From contig CAAGBS010000031.1 in NCBI GenBank assembly GCA_900768125.1, forward strand, positions 21,762 to 85,761: a stretch of DNA of 64,000 nt, given 5' to 3'. Position numbers and translations under genes: made by a program. How positions within the stretch are numbered: position 1 is the first letter of the stretch; every line of letters begins with the position of its first letter. Under the pieces are notes generated by a model. It worked only from the letters and a program-made list of their open reading frames with translations. It was not told where the DNA came from and made no database searches. Shown piece by piece: positions 41,334 through 49,826 of the stretch. This stretch comes from Oscillospiraceae bacterium. GTDB lineage: Bacteria; Bacillota; Clostridia; Oscillospirales; Ruminococcaceae.

Positions 41334-42092
41334 TTACTTCCTTAACTTATCTATCGCGGCTGCCGCGTCTTTTCGGGACATGTAGTTCTTCGCCAGCCTT
41401 ACCACCGCCCAGACCAGAAAAGCCAGCGCGGCGATGACGGTGAGCCTCGCGGTGCAGCTGCATTCCGTGCGGGTATCCTCGCCGTTGAAATCGCATGTGA
41501 TGTTGAATTTCGGGTCGATGAGCGTGAAGCAGCCGTCCAGGAATGCGAAAGCCGCTCCGGCAGCCATGTTGGTCTTGCCGAAATTTATCGCGGCTTCTGC
41601 GGCGTCGTCCCCGCCCACCCGGATATCCAGCCGGAAGTTTCTCACGCGGACGGCTTTCAGCAGCCGTTTCAGCGGAGCCCACAGGCTGTCCCGGATATAT
41701 TTAATCAGTGCCAGAATGTCGCTCAGCGTAAGTTTCCCGGGGTCTTTCTGCTTCGGCTTGGGGACTGCGGCTTTCTTCTCCCGCTTCCCCGCGCCCGCCG
41801 GAACTGCTTTCTCTGCCCCGCCGTCCTTTTGTGGCATTTCCGCGGGCTTTTCGGCTTCGCATTCCCCGGCGGCTTCTGCGGCGTTTTCAGCGGCTGATTT
41901 GATATCTTTCTCGGCGGACTTATCGCGTTTTTTCTGCTTTTTCGTGCGCGCGGGTATCTCGATTATCCGCACGAAGAACCACCGCACGCTGAGCCGCAGT
42001 TCTTCGTCAGTATAGCTGAACTGCGCGGTAACTGACGTCATCAGCAGTATGAGAATGACTGCCACAACTGCGTCCGCAATTATCCAGCCCAT
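41334..42092 (-). CDS. DUF2953 membrane-anchored protein (YtfI-like)
   Basis: The 252-residue protein has an N-terminal membrane helix (IIADAVVAVILILLMTSVTA), a long Lys/Glu/Ala-rich linker (about 50-110) and a conserved DUF2953 core (VRNFRLDIRVGGDDAAEAAI, NFGKTNMAAGAAF, LIDPKFNITCDFNGEDT), then a C-terminal helix. DUF2953 genes regularly precede ytfJ in spore-formers; the function is not established. The linker is longer and more charged than the folded part requires, as in several other proteins of this window. Confidence 0.82.
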   Translation of the reverse strand: MGWIIADAVVAVILILLMTSVTAQFSYTDEELRLSVRWFFVRIIEIPARTKKQKKRDKSAEKDIKSAAENAAEAAGECEAEKPAEMPQKDGGAEKAVPAGAGKREKKAAVPKPKQKDPGKLTLSDILALIKYIRDSLWAPLKRLLKAVRVRNFRLDIRVGGDDAAEAAINFGKTNMAAGAAFAFLDGCFTLIDPKFNITCDFNGEDTRTECSCTARLTVIAALAFLVWAVVRLAKNYMSRKDAAAAIDKLRK

Positions 42093-42106
42093 TCTCTCAC
42101 CTCCGC

Positions 42107-42673
42107 TCAGTCGCTGCCGCTGAAACTCATCTCGTCGTATTCGTCCAGGTCTATCTGGTCGGTGCTGTCCGGGATAGCCGGAAGCCCCTTGATGTCAGTC
42201 AGCCCGAAGCACCGCAGGAAATTCTCCGTGGTCTTGTAGGCTATCGGACGTCCCGGCAGGTCGAGTCTGCCGTATTCCTCCAGCAGGTCGCGCTCCACAA
42301 GGCTGTTCACTACGCCGGAGCTGTCCACTCCGCGCACCTGTTCAACAAAGCTTTTCGTGACCGGCTGATTGTACGCGACGACCGCCAGCACCTCCATCGC
42401 CGCCTGCGACAGCGGAACCTGACGGCGCGTCTCCAGCGCGGTCTTGATATACGGTGCAAACTGCGGCTGGGTCGTCATCTGATAGCTGTCGCCGAGCCGC
42501 GTTATCCTGAACGCGCTGCCGTTGTCGGCGTAGCGGTCGTTCAGCCTGTCTATCATTTTGATAACTGTATCTTTCTCGATATCGCTGGCGGCGGACAGCT
42601 TCTCTGCGTCTATCGGTTCGCCGCACGCGAACAGCACGGCTTCTATCACCGCCATGCCCTCACTGAATTTCAC
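42107..42673 (-). CDS. scpB: Segregation and condensation protein B
   Basis: ScpB (188 aa) forms the bacterial condensin with ScpA and Smc and compacts the chromosome for segregation. Two winged-helix domains are visible: AVIEAVLFACGEPIDAEKLS at the start, and later PLSQAAMEVLAVVAYNQPVT with RGVDSSGVVNSLVERDLLEE and PGRPIAYKTTENFLRCFGL. The ATG overlaps the scpA stop by four bases, which couples translation. Confidence 0.96.
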   Translation of the reverse strand: MKFSEGMAVIEAVLFACGEPIDAEKLSAASDIEKDTVIKMIDRLNDRYADNGSAFRITRLGDSYQMTTQPQFAPYIKTALETRRQVPLSQAAMEVLAVVAYNQPVTKSFVEQVRGVDSSGVVNSLVERDLLEEYGRLDLPGRPIAYKTTENFLRCFGLTDIKGLPAIPDSTDQIDLDEYDEMSFSGSD

Positions 42674-43404
42674 TGCTCCGCTCCCTCCGTTTCTGCGGGT
42701 CTTTCATCGTCCGACTTTCTGCGGAGTCTGACGCTGTTTCCGTCCTCGGAAATGAATATTCTGCCCTCTTTCGAAAGCTCCAGTATCGCAAGGAACGTCG
42801 CCACGGTGCGCGACCGGGGCTGCCCCCTGTAAAGCTCGTCCATGCTGACCGTGCCGTTCTTCCTGAGACTTTTCAGCACTGCGACTATCCCGGTGAACAC
42901 GGTAACGTAGCTTTTCGCCACGATGGGCTTTATCGACCTGGGGCGGAAGCTCGCCTTTCTGCGTGTGCGCTCGTTCAGCGCGCTGTAGGCTAACATGAGT
43001 TCCTCCGGCTGGTGCTGTTTGTGGTAAGCCCTGTCGATGTCAAGTTCCATCGGCTCCCTGACGAACACCACATCGCCGAGGTAACGCTTCCTGAGCCGCT
43101 CCGCCATGGTCTTGCACAGCGCGTACTCGATGAGCGCTCCCTGAAGTTCACGCTTCATCTGCTCGGCTTCCTCGCGGGGGAGCAGCGCTGCGGACTTTAT
43201 CATGATGAGCCGCGCCGCCATCTCCAGGAAGTCGGAAGTTATCTCAAGGTCAGCCTCCGCCATTCTGCTGAGGTAAAGCATAAACTGGTCGAGCAGGACG
43301 CTTATCTCGATGTCCTGGATATTCAGCTTGTGCTTCTGGATAAGCGCGAGCAGGGCGTCAAGCGGTCCCTCGAATATCTCAAGCTTGAAGCTAAGTCCCT
43401 CCAT
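42670..43404 (-). CDS. scpA: Segregation and condensation protein A
   Basis: ScpA (244 aa) is the kleisin that bridges Smc heads. The start LSFKLEIFEGPLDALLALIQ and KHKLNIQDIEISVLLDQFM, then LEITSDFLEMAARLIMIKSA and LLPREE, are typical, and the C-terminal winged helix (TVATFLAILELSKEGRIFIS) contacts Smc. It starts three bases after the site-2 protease stop, with scpB overlapping its end. Confidence 0.96.
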   Translation of the reverse strand: MEGLSFKLEIFEGPLDALLALIQKHKLNIQDIEISVLLDQFMLYLSRMAEADLEITSDFLEMAARLIMIKSAALLPREEAEQMKRELQGALIEYALCKTMAERLRKRYLGDVVFVREPMELDIDRAYHKQHQPEELMLAYSALNERTRRKASFRPRSIKPIVAKSYVTVFTGIVAVLKSLRKNGTVSMDELYRGQPRSRTVATFLAILELSKEGRIFISEDGNSVRLRRKSDDERPAETEGAEQ

Positions 43405-43407
43405 GCG

Positions 43408-44106
43408 TCACCCAAGGAAGAACGAAGCCTTGTCCAGCACCCACATGATGCCGTTGCAGGCATAACCGAACGGCACGGAAAGCAGTCCGAACATCAGCAG
43501 CGCGAAGAACACCCAGTAGATTATCTGCTGGTTCTTCTGCATGAAATATACTGCCTTTCCCGGCAGGAAGCTAGCGAGGATATTGAATCCGTCAAACGGC
43601 GCGATGGGCACGAGGTTGAACACCGCGAGGTAAACGTTTATCTGCGCGGTGTAATACAGACCAAGCGCGATGTAGGCGCCGGTGGTGGAAGTCATGTTGA
43701 AAAGCACCAGCTTGTACGCGATTATCATAACGTAGCTGAGCAGGATATTTGCAAGCGGTCCCGCGAGGGAGGTCAGCGCCAGCGCCGTGCGGGGCTTGAC
43801 CTTGTTGCAGTTGCGGATATTGACCGGCGTAGGCTTCGCCCAGCCTATGCGGAAAAGCATCATCATGACCGCGCCCATCACGTCGATATGTGCGAACGGA
43901 TTGAGGGTCAGCCTTCCCTGGCGCTCTGCGGTGTCGTCGCCAAGTATCTTCGCCATGAGACCGTGCGCACACTCGTGTATGGGGAAAACCACGAAAATGA
44001 TGACAAGTACGGAGAAAATAGACAGCACAACGCTGATCACCTGAGAATCAGTGACGTTGCCTGAAAATAAAAGCATGAATAATTCTATAAGCGGTCCTCG
44101 AAACAT
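43408..44106 (-). CDS. Site-2 protease family (M50) membrane metalloprotease
   Basis: The 232-residue protein has five or six membrane helices. The zinc motif HECAH (FPIHECAHGLMAK, about residue 45) and the second metal-binding region NLVPIAPFDGFNIL (about 165) are intact. This subfamily (YwhC/Rip3-like) cleaves substrates within the membrane; in spore-formers the gene commonly precedes scpA. The substrate is unknown. It heads the operon with its own promoter. Confidence 0.9.
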   Translation of the reverse strand: MFRGPLIELFMLLFSGNVTDSQVISVVLSIFSVLVIIFVVFPIHECAHGLMAKILGDDTAERQGRLTLNPFAHIDVMGAVMMMLFRIGWAKPTPVNIRNCNKVKPRTALALTSLAGPLANILLSYVMIIAYKLVLFNMTSTTGAYIALGLYYTAQINVYLAVFNLVPIAPFDGFNILASFLPGKAVYFMQKNQQIIYWVFFALLMFGLLSVPFGYACNGIMWVLDKASFFLG

Positions 44107-44151
44107 ATTATCTCCTTATATCCTTAGCCTGTACACAAATATACATTTTAT

Positions 44152-44180
44152 ATTATAGCGCAATTCTGAACATTTTTCAA
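44152..44180 (-). promoter_or_regulatory. Promoter of the M50-scpAB cluster
   Basis: TTGAAA (44180-44175), 17-base spacer, TATAAT (44157-44152) on the minus strand. Confidence 0.8.
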
Positions 44181-44191
44181 GTATCCGCCCC

Positions 44192-44237
44192 AAAAAAATT
44201 GCACATTCCGGCGGTTTTTGCCCGAATGTGCAATTTT
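44192..44237 (-). terminator. Terminator after the small lipoprotein gene
   Basis: AAAATTGCACATTC pairs with GAATGTGCAATTTT around a 15-base loop; the minus strand ends in TTTTTTT. Confidence 0.85.
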
Positions 44238-44249
44238 ATGCGGTTTATG

Positions 44250-44603
44250 TCACTGTGCGTCCCTTGTGAAAACGAGGATATCGTTGCTGCCGTCCGCGTT
44301 CTTCACGGTGTAGGAGATGGTGTTGTCATCCTCGCTGTAGGTCAGCTTTATCAGCACCTTGCCGTCAGTGCCGCGGACATTTGCGCCTTCAGAGGTTCGC
44401 TCATACTTCAGGGTATCGCCGGTCGCTTCCCCGCTGGACTGCGTGAACGTGCGGTCGGTCAGCTCAATGTGTATCACGCTGCCGTTTTCAGCGGTGCAGC
44501 TCCAGCTTCCGGTCAGCTTTTCGGCGGATATCGAACGGCTGCATGCAGTCAGTGTCAGCGCTGCGGCTGCCGCAAGAATTATCGAACTTATATATTTTTT
44601 CAT
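44250..44603 (-). CDS. Small lipoprotein of unknown function
   Basis: The 117-residue protein has a lipoprotein signal (AAAALTLTACSRS, Cys21). The mature ~95 residues are beta-rich, LTGSWSCTAENGSVIHIELT and later KYERTSEGANVRGTDG, ending VKNADGSNDILVFTRD. This resembles the small lipocalin-like beta sandwiches often annotated DUF4854/DUF5640, but no firm family was recognised. It has its own promoter and terminator. The next gene upstream encodes a related-looking lipoprotein with the same YGEWILAG/LTGSWSCT-type opening, so the pair may be paralogues. Confidence 0.75.
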   Translation of the reverse strand: MKKYISSIILAAAAALTLTACSRSISAEKLTGSWSCTAENGSVIHIELTDRTFTQSSGEATGDTLKYERTSEGANVRGTDGKVLIKLTYSEDDNTISYTVKNADGSNDILVFTRDAQ

Positions 44604-44639
44604 AATTTTTCTCCTGTTGAATGCCTGCTTACGGAGAAT

Positions 44640-44668
44640 ATTGTATCACATTCCAGCCGGATTGTCAA
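44640..44668 (-). promoter_or_regulatory. Promoter of the small lipoprotein gene
   Basis: TTGACA (44668-44663), 17-base spacer, TACAAT (44645-44640), just beyond the terminator of the upstream gene. Confidence 0.8.
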
Positions 44669-44674
44669 CAATAA

Positions 44675-44702
44675 AACAAAAGCCCGGGCGTAAAGTCCGG
44701 GC
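44675..44702 (-). terminator. Terminator after the Ala/Thr-rich lipoprotein gene
   Basis: GCCCGG pairs with CCGGGC; the minus strand continues TTTTGTTTTATT. Confidence 0.75.
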
Positions 44703-44724
44703 AGGTGTTTCGGGTCTGACTGAA

Positions 44725-45372
44725 TTACTCAGCAGCCTCAGCGGTTGCAGCCTGTGCGGTTGCAGCAGCGTCAGCCTCAGCGGTGGAAGCTGCGTCGTCA
44801 TCGGTGTTTCTCATGAAGATGAACTTGTAAGTATTGCCCTCAGCGTCTGCGTAGCCATAGAAAAGAGCGTCGGAATCAGCGTCATAGATAACGTTGAGGA
44901 TATTGCCCTCGCCCAGGTCAACGTCAACGCCGTTCTCGGAAGCGGTGTATGCGAGAGTGGACTCAGCAGCGCTTGTAGCGGAGGTGTAGCCGTTCTCATC
45001 GATCTTGACAGCTGCCATGCAGTCCTCAGCGGAAGCGCCGATAGAAGCAGCGTAATCAGCTACGCTCATGGTCTCGGTGCCGTTGTTGATGCCTGCGAGG
45101 ATCCACTCGCCGTACATAACGGAAACATCGAACGCGGAAGCCTCAGCGGTAGCGGGAGCAGCGACCTCAGCGGTAGCAGCCTGTGCGGTGGAAGCGGCGT
45201 CAGCCTCTGCGGTTGCAGCAGCCTCAGCAGTCTTTGCAGCCTCTGCGGTGGAAGCAGCAGAAACAGTGCTGGAAGACTCAGAAGCGGAAGAAGTGTTATT
45301 GCTGCAGCCTGCAAAAGACAGAACTGCTGCGGCAGCTACGATAGCTGCGGTGATCTTAGTGAACTTAGTCAT
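44725..45372 (-). CDS. Lipoprotein with TAEA/ATAQ-type repeats
   Basis: The 215-residue protein begins with a lipoprotein signal (VLSFAGCSNN, Cys23). A linker of AASTAEAAKTAEAAATAEAD-type repeats reaches about residue 78, then a folded domain of ~115 residues starts at MYGEWILAGINNGTETMSVA with VDVDLGEGNILNVIYDADSD, and the same repeat returns at the C-terminus (ASTAEADAAATAQAATAEAA). The repeats flank the domain on both sides, which is odd for a simple tether. Function unknown; surface location on the membrane is predicted. Confidence 0.75.
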   Translation of the reverse strand: MTKFTKITAAIVAAAAVLSFAGCSNNTSSASESSSTVSAASTAEAAKTAEAAATAEADAASTAQAATAEVAAPATAEASAFDVSVMYGEWILAGINNGTETMSVADYAASIGASAEDCMAAVKIDENGYTSATSAAESTLAYTASENGVDVDLGEGNILNVIYDADSDALFYGYADAEGNTYKFIFMRNTDDDAASTAEADAAATAQAATAEAAE

Positions 45373-45446
45373 AGTAGTTTCTCCTCAAAAATATCTCTGT
45401 TTTAGTTGTAATGATTTACCAAATCGGTACTTTCACAACATGTGGA

Positions 45447-45475
45447 ATTATATCACACCCAAGCTTTTTTGTCAA
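45447..45475 (-). promoter_or_regulatory. Promoter of the repeat-rich lipoprotein gene
   Basis: TTGACA (45475-45470), 17-base spacer, TATAAT (45452-45447) on the minus strand. Confidence 0.85.
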
Positions 45476-45524
45476 TCACCCCACGCATACTTTTGGATAC
45501 TGGAACAAAGTTTAACGACTGCTG

Positions 45525-45552
45525 TTGAAAGAAACTTGTTTAAATTTACAAT
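45525..45552 (+). promoter_or_regulatory. Candidate promoter of hcp
   Basis: TTGAAA (45525-45530), 16-base spacer, TACAAT (45547-45552). TTTAAC-N7-GTTGAA (45511-45529) overlaps the -35 box and could be an operator; the protein is unknown. Confidence 0.5.
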
Positions 45553-45690
45553 ATTATGAAATAAAACTATGAAACCGTTTACACTTTATAAAATGGGCTT
45601 TTTTAAATATGACAAATTTCAATATGAATCAAACGCCATATTCCGGGAATAATAATCCCACACCAAACCTCAAAGAAAGGACAAACCACA

Positions 45691-47253
45691 ATGAAAGACA
45701 TGTTTTGCTTCCAGTGCCAGCAAACCGCTCACAACACCGGCTGCGAGGGCAAGGCGGGAGTCTGCGGCAAGAAAGCCGACACCGCCAACTATCAGGACGA
45801 AATTATCAGCGCGCTCATCGGGTTAGCCCGCGCCGCCCGCGAGGGAAAGCCCACCGAGTCCACTGACGCGCTTGTGGAAAAGGCGCTGTTCACCACGATA
45901 ACCAACGTGAATTTCAACAATTCCACAATAAAAGCCGTCAAAACCGAGGTCGAGCAGGAAAAGCACCGCATTTCCTCCGGGAAGTTTGATGATTACCCTA
46001 TGGAAAACATCTGGGACGGCAATGCTGATATCCGCTCGCTGAAATCGCTGATCCTTTTCGGCGTCAAGGGAATGGCGGCGTACGCCTACCACGCCCGGGT
46101 GCTCGGGAAGACCTGCCATGAGGTGGACTCATACTTCTACGAAGCGCTCTACCACCTCGGCGAAGACGAGCCGCAGGACGTCCTGCTCCGGCTGGTGCTG
46201 AAGACCGGCGCGATAAACCTGAAATGCATGGAGCTTCTCGACCACGCCAACACCGAAGCCTACGGCGACCCGGTGCCCACGGAAGTCCCGCTCACAATCG
46301 AGAAAGGACCATTCATAGTAGTCAGCGGTCACGACCTGCACGACATGAAATTACTGCTGGAGCAAACCGACGGCAAGGGGATAAACATCTACACCCACAG
46401 CGAAATGCTCCCCGCGCACGGCTACCCGGAACTTAAAAAGCACCCGCAGCTTAAGGGCAATTTCGGCACCGGCTGGCAGAATCAGCAGTCTGAGTTCCAC
46501 AATATCCCGGCACCGGTGCTGTTCACAACGAACTGCATAATGCCCCTCCGCGAAAGCTACGCCGACCGCATATTCACTACCTCAATCGTGTCCTATCCGG
46601 AAGTGACCCACATCGGCGCTGACAAGGATTTCACCCCCGTCATCAGGAAAGCCATCGAATGCGGCGGCTATGACGAAGACCGCGAGATGACCGGAATGAA
46701 CGGCGGTCACAAAGTAACGACCGGATTCGCGCACAACGCCGTGCTGAATCACGCCGAGAAAATAATCCAGCTTATCAAGGCGGGAAAGATCCGCCACATC
46801 TTCCTTATCGGCGGGTGCGACGGCGCTTCCCCGAGCCGCCGTTACTACTCCGATTTCGCACGGCTGACTCCGCCTGATACGCTGATACTCACCCTCGCCT
46901 GCGGAAAATACCGCATCAACGACATGGACTTAGGGGACATCGACGGCATTCCGCGCATTCTGGACATGGGGCAGTGCAACGATTCCTACAGTGCTATCCG
47001 CGTGGCTTCGGCGCTCGCGGAGGCATTCGGCTGCGGGGTCAACGACCTGCCGCTCACGCTGGTGCTCTCATGGTACGAGCAGAAAGCGGTATGCATTCTG
47101 CTGTCGCTGCTCTACCTCGGTCTGAAAAACATCATTCTCGGTCCGACAGTTCCGGCGTTCATTTCTCCGGCTGTGCTGGAGGTATTACAGAATGAATTTG
47201 ATCTCCGCGCCGCGACTACCCCGGAGGAAGACCTGAAAATGATACTCGGGTAA
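45691..47253 (+). CDS. hcp: Hydroxylamine reductase (hybrid cluster protein)
   Basis: Hcp (520 aa) reduces hydroxylamine or NO in anaerobes and protects against nitrosative stress. N-terminal cysteines C6, C9, C18 and C25 (FCFQCQQTAHNTGCEGKAGV) bind the cubane cluster. All ligands of the hybrid Fe-S-O cluster are present: His in SGHDLHD, Glu in THSEMLPAHGYPE, Cys in TTNCIMP, GGCDGAS, LACGKYR and GQCNDSYSA, and Glu and Lys in SWYEQKAV. The ATG has AAAGGA upstream. No hcr reductase or HcpR gene adjoins it. A strong terminator follows. Confidence 0.97.
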   Translation: MKDMFCFQCQQTAHNTGCEGKAGVCGKKADTANYQDEIISALIGLARAAREGKPTESTDALVEKALFTTITNVNFNNSTIKAVKTEVEQEKHRISSGKFDDYPMENIWDGNADIRSLKSLILFGVKGMAAYAYHARVLGKTCHEVDSYFYEALYHLGEDEPQDVLLRLVLKTGAINLKCMELLDHANTEAYGDPVPTEVPLTIEKGPFIVVSGHDLHDMKLLLEQTDGKGINIYTHSEMLPAHGYPELKKHPQLKGNFGTGWQNQQSEFHNIPAPVLFTTNCIMPLRESYADRIFTTSIVSYPEVTHIGADKDFTPVIRKAIECGGYDEDREMTGMNGGHKVTTGFAHNAVLNHAEKIIQLIKAGKIRHIFLIGGCDGASPSRRYYSDFARLTPPDTLILTLACGKYRINDMDLGDIDGIPRILDMGQCNDSYSAIRVASALAEAFGCGVNDLPLTLVLSWYEQKAVCILLSLLYLGLKNIILGPTVPAFISPAVLEVLQNEFDLRAATTPEEDLKMILG

Positions 47254-47271
47254 TCAAATCCTGAAAAATAA

Positions 47272-47304
47272 TAATTCCCCCGGTTTCGACAGCCGGGGGA
47301 ATTA
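47272..47304. terminator. Terminator between hcp and znuB
   Basis: AATTCCCCCGG pairs with CCGGGGGAATT around an ~8-base loop, flanked by AT-rich sequence on both sides. Confidence 0.85.
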
Positions 47305-47320
47305 TATTATAATAGTACCA

Positions 47321-48145
47321 TCACGCCCTGTTTCTGCTCATCACTGCGCCGACCGCAGTGAAGCCTGCGAAAACCAGTATATTCACGCAGACGATGCTTG
47401 CGCCGCCCGGGGTGCCGAACTCATAGGACACTATCATGCCCGCGATGAAAGTCACCACGGATATCACCGCCGAACTTACCGTGACCGCCCTGAAGCTCTT
47501 GAAGACGCGCATGCTGCACAGCGCCGGGAAAATTATCAGGCTGGAGATAAGCATGGAGCCCATCATGCGCATGCCGACTACTATGGTTATCGCAGTCAGC
47601 AGGGCTATCAGCATGTTGTAAATCCCCGCCTTTGTTCCGGTGGCGCGGGAGAAATTCTCGTCAAAGGTTATCGCGAATATCCTTGTGTAAAAGAATATGA
47701 ACAGTATCAGCACCAGCGAAGCGAGAACCACGCTAATAACAACGTCCTCGTCGCTTATCGCGTAAATGCTTCCGAATAAGTAGCTGTCAAGGTCGCTGTT
47801 CATTCCGGAAAGCGACACCGCCATTACGCCTATCGCAAGCGCGCCGGTGGAGATAAGCGCAATCGCAGAATCGCCCTTTATCTTGCTGCTTCCGGAGATC
47901 CTCAGCAGCAGGAACGCCGCCGCTATCACCACGGGTATCGCGACCGCCATCGGAGCCCAGTTCATCACCGCAGCTATCGCCAGCGCGCCAAAGCCTACAT
48001 GTGAAAGCCCGTCGCCTATCATGCTGTAGCGTTTCAGCACGAGACTCACTCCGAGAAGCGCCGCGCACAGCGAAACAAGCACGCCCACGATGAGCGCGCG
48101 GAACAGTATCGGCGTACTAAAAAACGCGGAAATAATGTCACCCAT
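47321..48145 (-). CDS. znuB: Zinc ABC transporter permease
   Basis: The 274-residue ABC-3 family permease has about eight or nine helices. The block LLGVSLVLKRYSMIGDGLSH and VGFGALAIAAVMN near the N-terminus is typical of ZnuB/TroC proteins. It imports Zn2+ (or Mn2+) with ZnuA and ZnuC; zinc is favoured by the Fur-type regulator in the operon. It overlaps the end of znuC by eight bases and ends the operon. Confidence 0.93.
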   Translation of the reverse strand: MGDIISAFFSTPILFRALIVGVLVSLCAALLGVSLVLKRYSMIGDGLSHVGFGALAIAAVMNWAPMAVAIPVVIAAAFLLLRISGSSKIKGDSAIALISTGALAIGVMAVSLSGMNSDLDSYLFGSIYAISDEDVVISVVLASLVLILFIFFYTRIFAITFDENFSRATGTKAGIYNMLIALLTAITIVVGMRMMGSMLISSLIIFPALCSMRVFKSFRAVTVSSAVISVVTFIAGMIVSYEFGTPGGASIVCVNILVFAGFTAVGAVMSRNRA

Positions 48146-48863
48146 TGACCGCGCCCCCTTTCAGGAAATCAGAAGCGCTGCTGGTCAGGAACTCCTCCGG
48201 AGTGCCGAAGAACCAGCTTTCCCGAGTCAGCCCCTGCCGCATGCAGAGGATACGTCCGGCGTATTTCAGCGCTGCGTTGATGTCATGAGTCACCATCACA
48301 ACGGTAACTCCGCTGCGGTTGATGTCCGAAATCAGTTCGTACATCTCAGCCGTCACCATCGGGTCAAGACCGGAGACCGGCTCGTCCAGAAGCAGCAGTT
48401 TTTTCGTTGCGCAAAGCGCCCTCGCCAGCAGCACTCTCTGCTGCTGGCCGCCGGAAAGTTCCCGATAGCTGCGCTTTTTCAGCGGCGTTATCCCGAGCCG
48501 CTCCATGTTTTCAGCCGCCATTCTGCGCTCGCGCTCTGTGTAGAACGGGCGGAATCCCATCGAATTGAGACAGCCGGATATCGCCACTTCGCCGACGCTC
48601 GCGGGGAAATCCTGCTGCGCGCCGGTCTGCTGCGGGAGATAGCCTATCTCGTTGCGGCGAAGCCCGTCCCCGAAGACGATGGAACCTCCCACCGGCTTTT
48701 TCAGCGACAGCAGCGACTTCACCAGCGTGCTCTTGCCCGAACCGTTTTCGCCGACTATGCACAAATAGTCCCCGCTGTCAACTGTGAAGCTCAGGTCTTT
48801 CACCACGGTCATGTTTTCGTATGACAGTGTGATGTTTTCAACATTTATCAGATGTTCAGCCAT
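48138..48863 (-). CDS. znuC: Zinc ABC transporter ATP-binding protein
   Basis: The ATPase (about 241 aa) powers zinc import. It has Walker A GENGSGKSTLVKSLL, the Q-loop at PQQTGAQQDFP, the signature LSGGQQQRVLLARAL, Walker B KLLLLDEPVSGLD and the H-loop VTHDI. ATG 48863 was preferred; a GTG at 48872 is possible but is only three bases from the AAAAGG ribosome binding site, which overlaps the znuA stop. It lies between znuA and znuB. Confidence 0.95.
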   Translation of the reverse strand: MAEHLINVENITLSYENMTVVKDLSFTVDSGDYLCIVGENGSGKSTLVKSLLSLKKPVGGSIVFGDGLRRNEIGYLPQQTGAQQDFPASVGEVAISGCLNSMGFRPFYTERERRMAAENMERLGITPLKKRSYRELSGGQQQRVLLARALCATKKLLLLDEPVSGLDPMVTAEMYELISDINRSGVTVVMVTHDINAALKYAGRILCMRQGLTRESWFFGTPEEFLTSSASDFLKGGAVNG

Positions 48864-48872
48864 TTGTGTCAC

Positions 48873-49826
48873 TTACCTTTTCAGAATATCGGACAGCACT
48901 CCGTAGTTGCGCTCCATAAGCGTAACGTAGGTCTCCCCCGCCGCGAGGTCGTCCGCCGAAATGTTGTGGCAGGTGTGGAACTCTGCGACATCCAGCCCGG
49001 AATCCTCCGCCAGCACCTCCGCCAGCCGCCTGCTTGAAAGCTCGATACAGAACACCGCCGGCACTGCGTCGCTCTGCTGCAGCTTATCCAGCAGGAATGT
49101 CATCGTCTGCGCGGACGGCTCGGTCTCGCTGCCACAGCCCGGGAACGCCGCGTAGTATTTCAGCCCGTAGTGCCTGAAGAAATACAGCAGCGGGAATCTG
49201 TCGCCGAAGATGAAATACCGCTCCTCGCCGCTCAGCAGCTCAGAAAGCTTCGAATCCAGCCCGTCAATGCTCTGCGCGTACTGCTCGGCGTTGGCAGTCA
49301 GGGTCTCCGCCGAGTCCGCAAATAGCCCGGAAGCGCGCTCCCCAAGCGCCCTGACTATCGCCGCGGCGTTGTCAGGGGAAGTCCAGACATGTTCATCGTA
49401 TTCCTCATCGTGGTTTTCGTCATGGTCGTGGTCTTCCGCGTTCTGCATTCCCTCGGTGACTTCCTCATCGAGCAGCGAGACTGCGTCCGTCATGCGGAAA
49501 GTCTCAACGTCCGGCGCGGATTTCAGCACGCTCTCCACCCACTGGTCGGACTCGCCGCCGTTGTAGATGAACAGGTCGCAGCCGCTTATCTCCACGATGT
49601 CCTTTGCGGAGGGGTCGTAGCTGTGGCTCTCCTGCCCGGGTTTGAGCAGCATTTTCACGTCCGCCGTATCGCCAAAGACCTGCCGCGCGAAATCGTACGC
49701 CGGAAATATCGTTGCGATGACTTTTAACTTACCGCCGCTCTCCCGCTCCGTCTGACCATCGCAGCCGCACAGGGATAATCCCAGCGCAGCCGCGGCGATA
49801 ACTGCAATTATCTTTCTGAATCTCAT
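48873..49826 (-). CDS. znuA: Zinc-binding lipoprotein of the ZnuABC importer
   Basis: The 317-residue solute-binding protein (cluster A-I) has a lipobox (LSLCGCDGQ, Cys22). Metal-ligand histidines appear in GQESHSYDPS, in the acidic-His loop EDHDHDENHDEEYDEHVW, which is characteristic of zinc-type ZnuA, and in the C-terminal domain. The start ATG 49826 overlaps the zur stop (ATGA) and has AAGGAG upstream. The protein is anchored outside the membrane and delivers zinc to ZnuB. Confidence 0.93.
   Translation of the reverse strand: MRFRKIIAVIAAAALGLSLCGCDGQTERESGGKLKVIATIFPAYDFARQVFGDTADVKMLLKPGQESHSYDPSAKDIVEISGCDLFIYNGGESDQWVESVLKSAPDVETFRMTDAVSLLDEEVTEGMQNAEDHDHDENHDEEYDEHVWTSPDNAAAIVRALGERASGLFADSAETLTANAEQYAQSIDGLDSKLSELLSGEERYFIFGDRFPLLYFFRHYGLKYYAAFPGCGSETEPSAQTMTFLLDKLQQSDAVPAVFCIELSSRRLAEVLAEDSGLDVAEFHTCHNISADDLAAGETYVTLMERNYGVLSDILKR

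Larger units (their letters stand above)
45373..45690. other. Divergent intergenic region between the lipoprotein gene and hcp
   Basis: Contains the two promoters above and, at 45639-45651, the palindrome TATTCC-G-GGAATA, identical to that in the isomerase leader at 23206. No gene is supported. Confidence 0.5.

Noticed and set aside
45538..45553. TTGT-N8-ACAA motif upstream of hcp as a Rex operator
   Set aside because: The arm spacing is two bases short of the 18-bp Rex site and the inner arms do not match.
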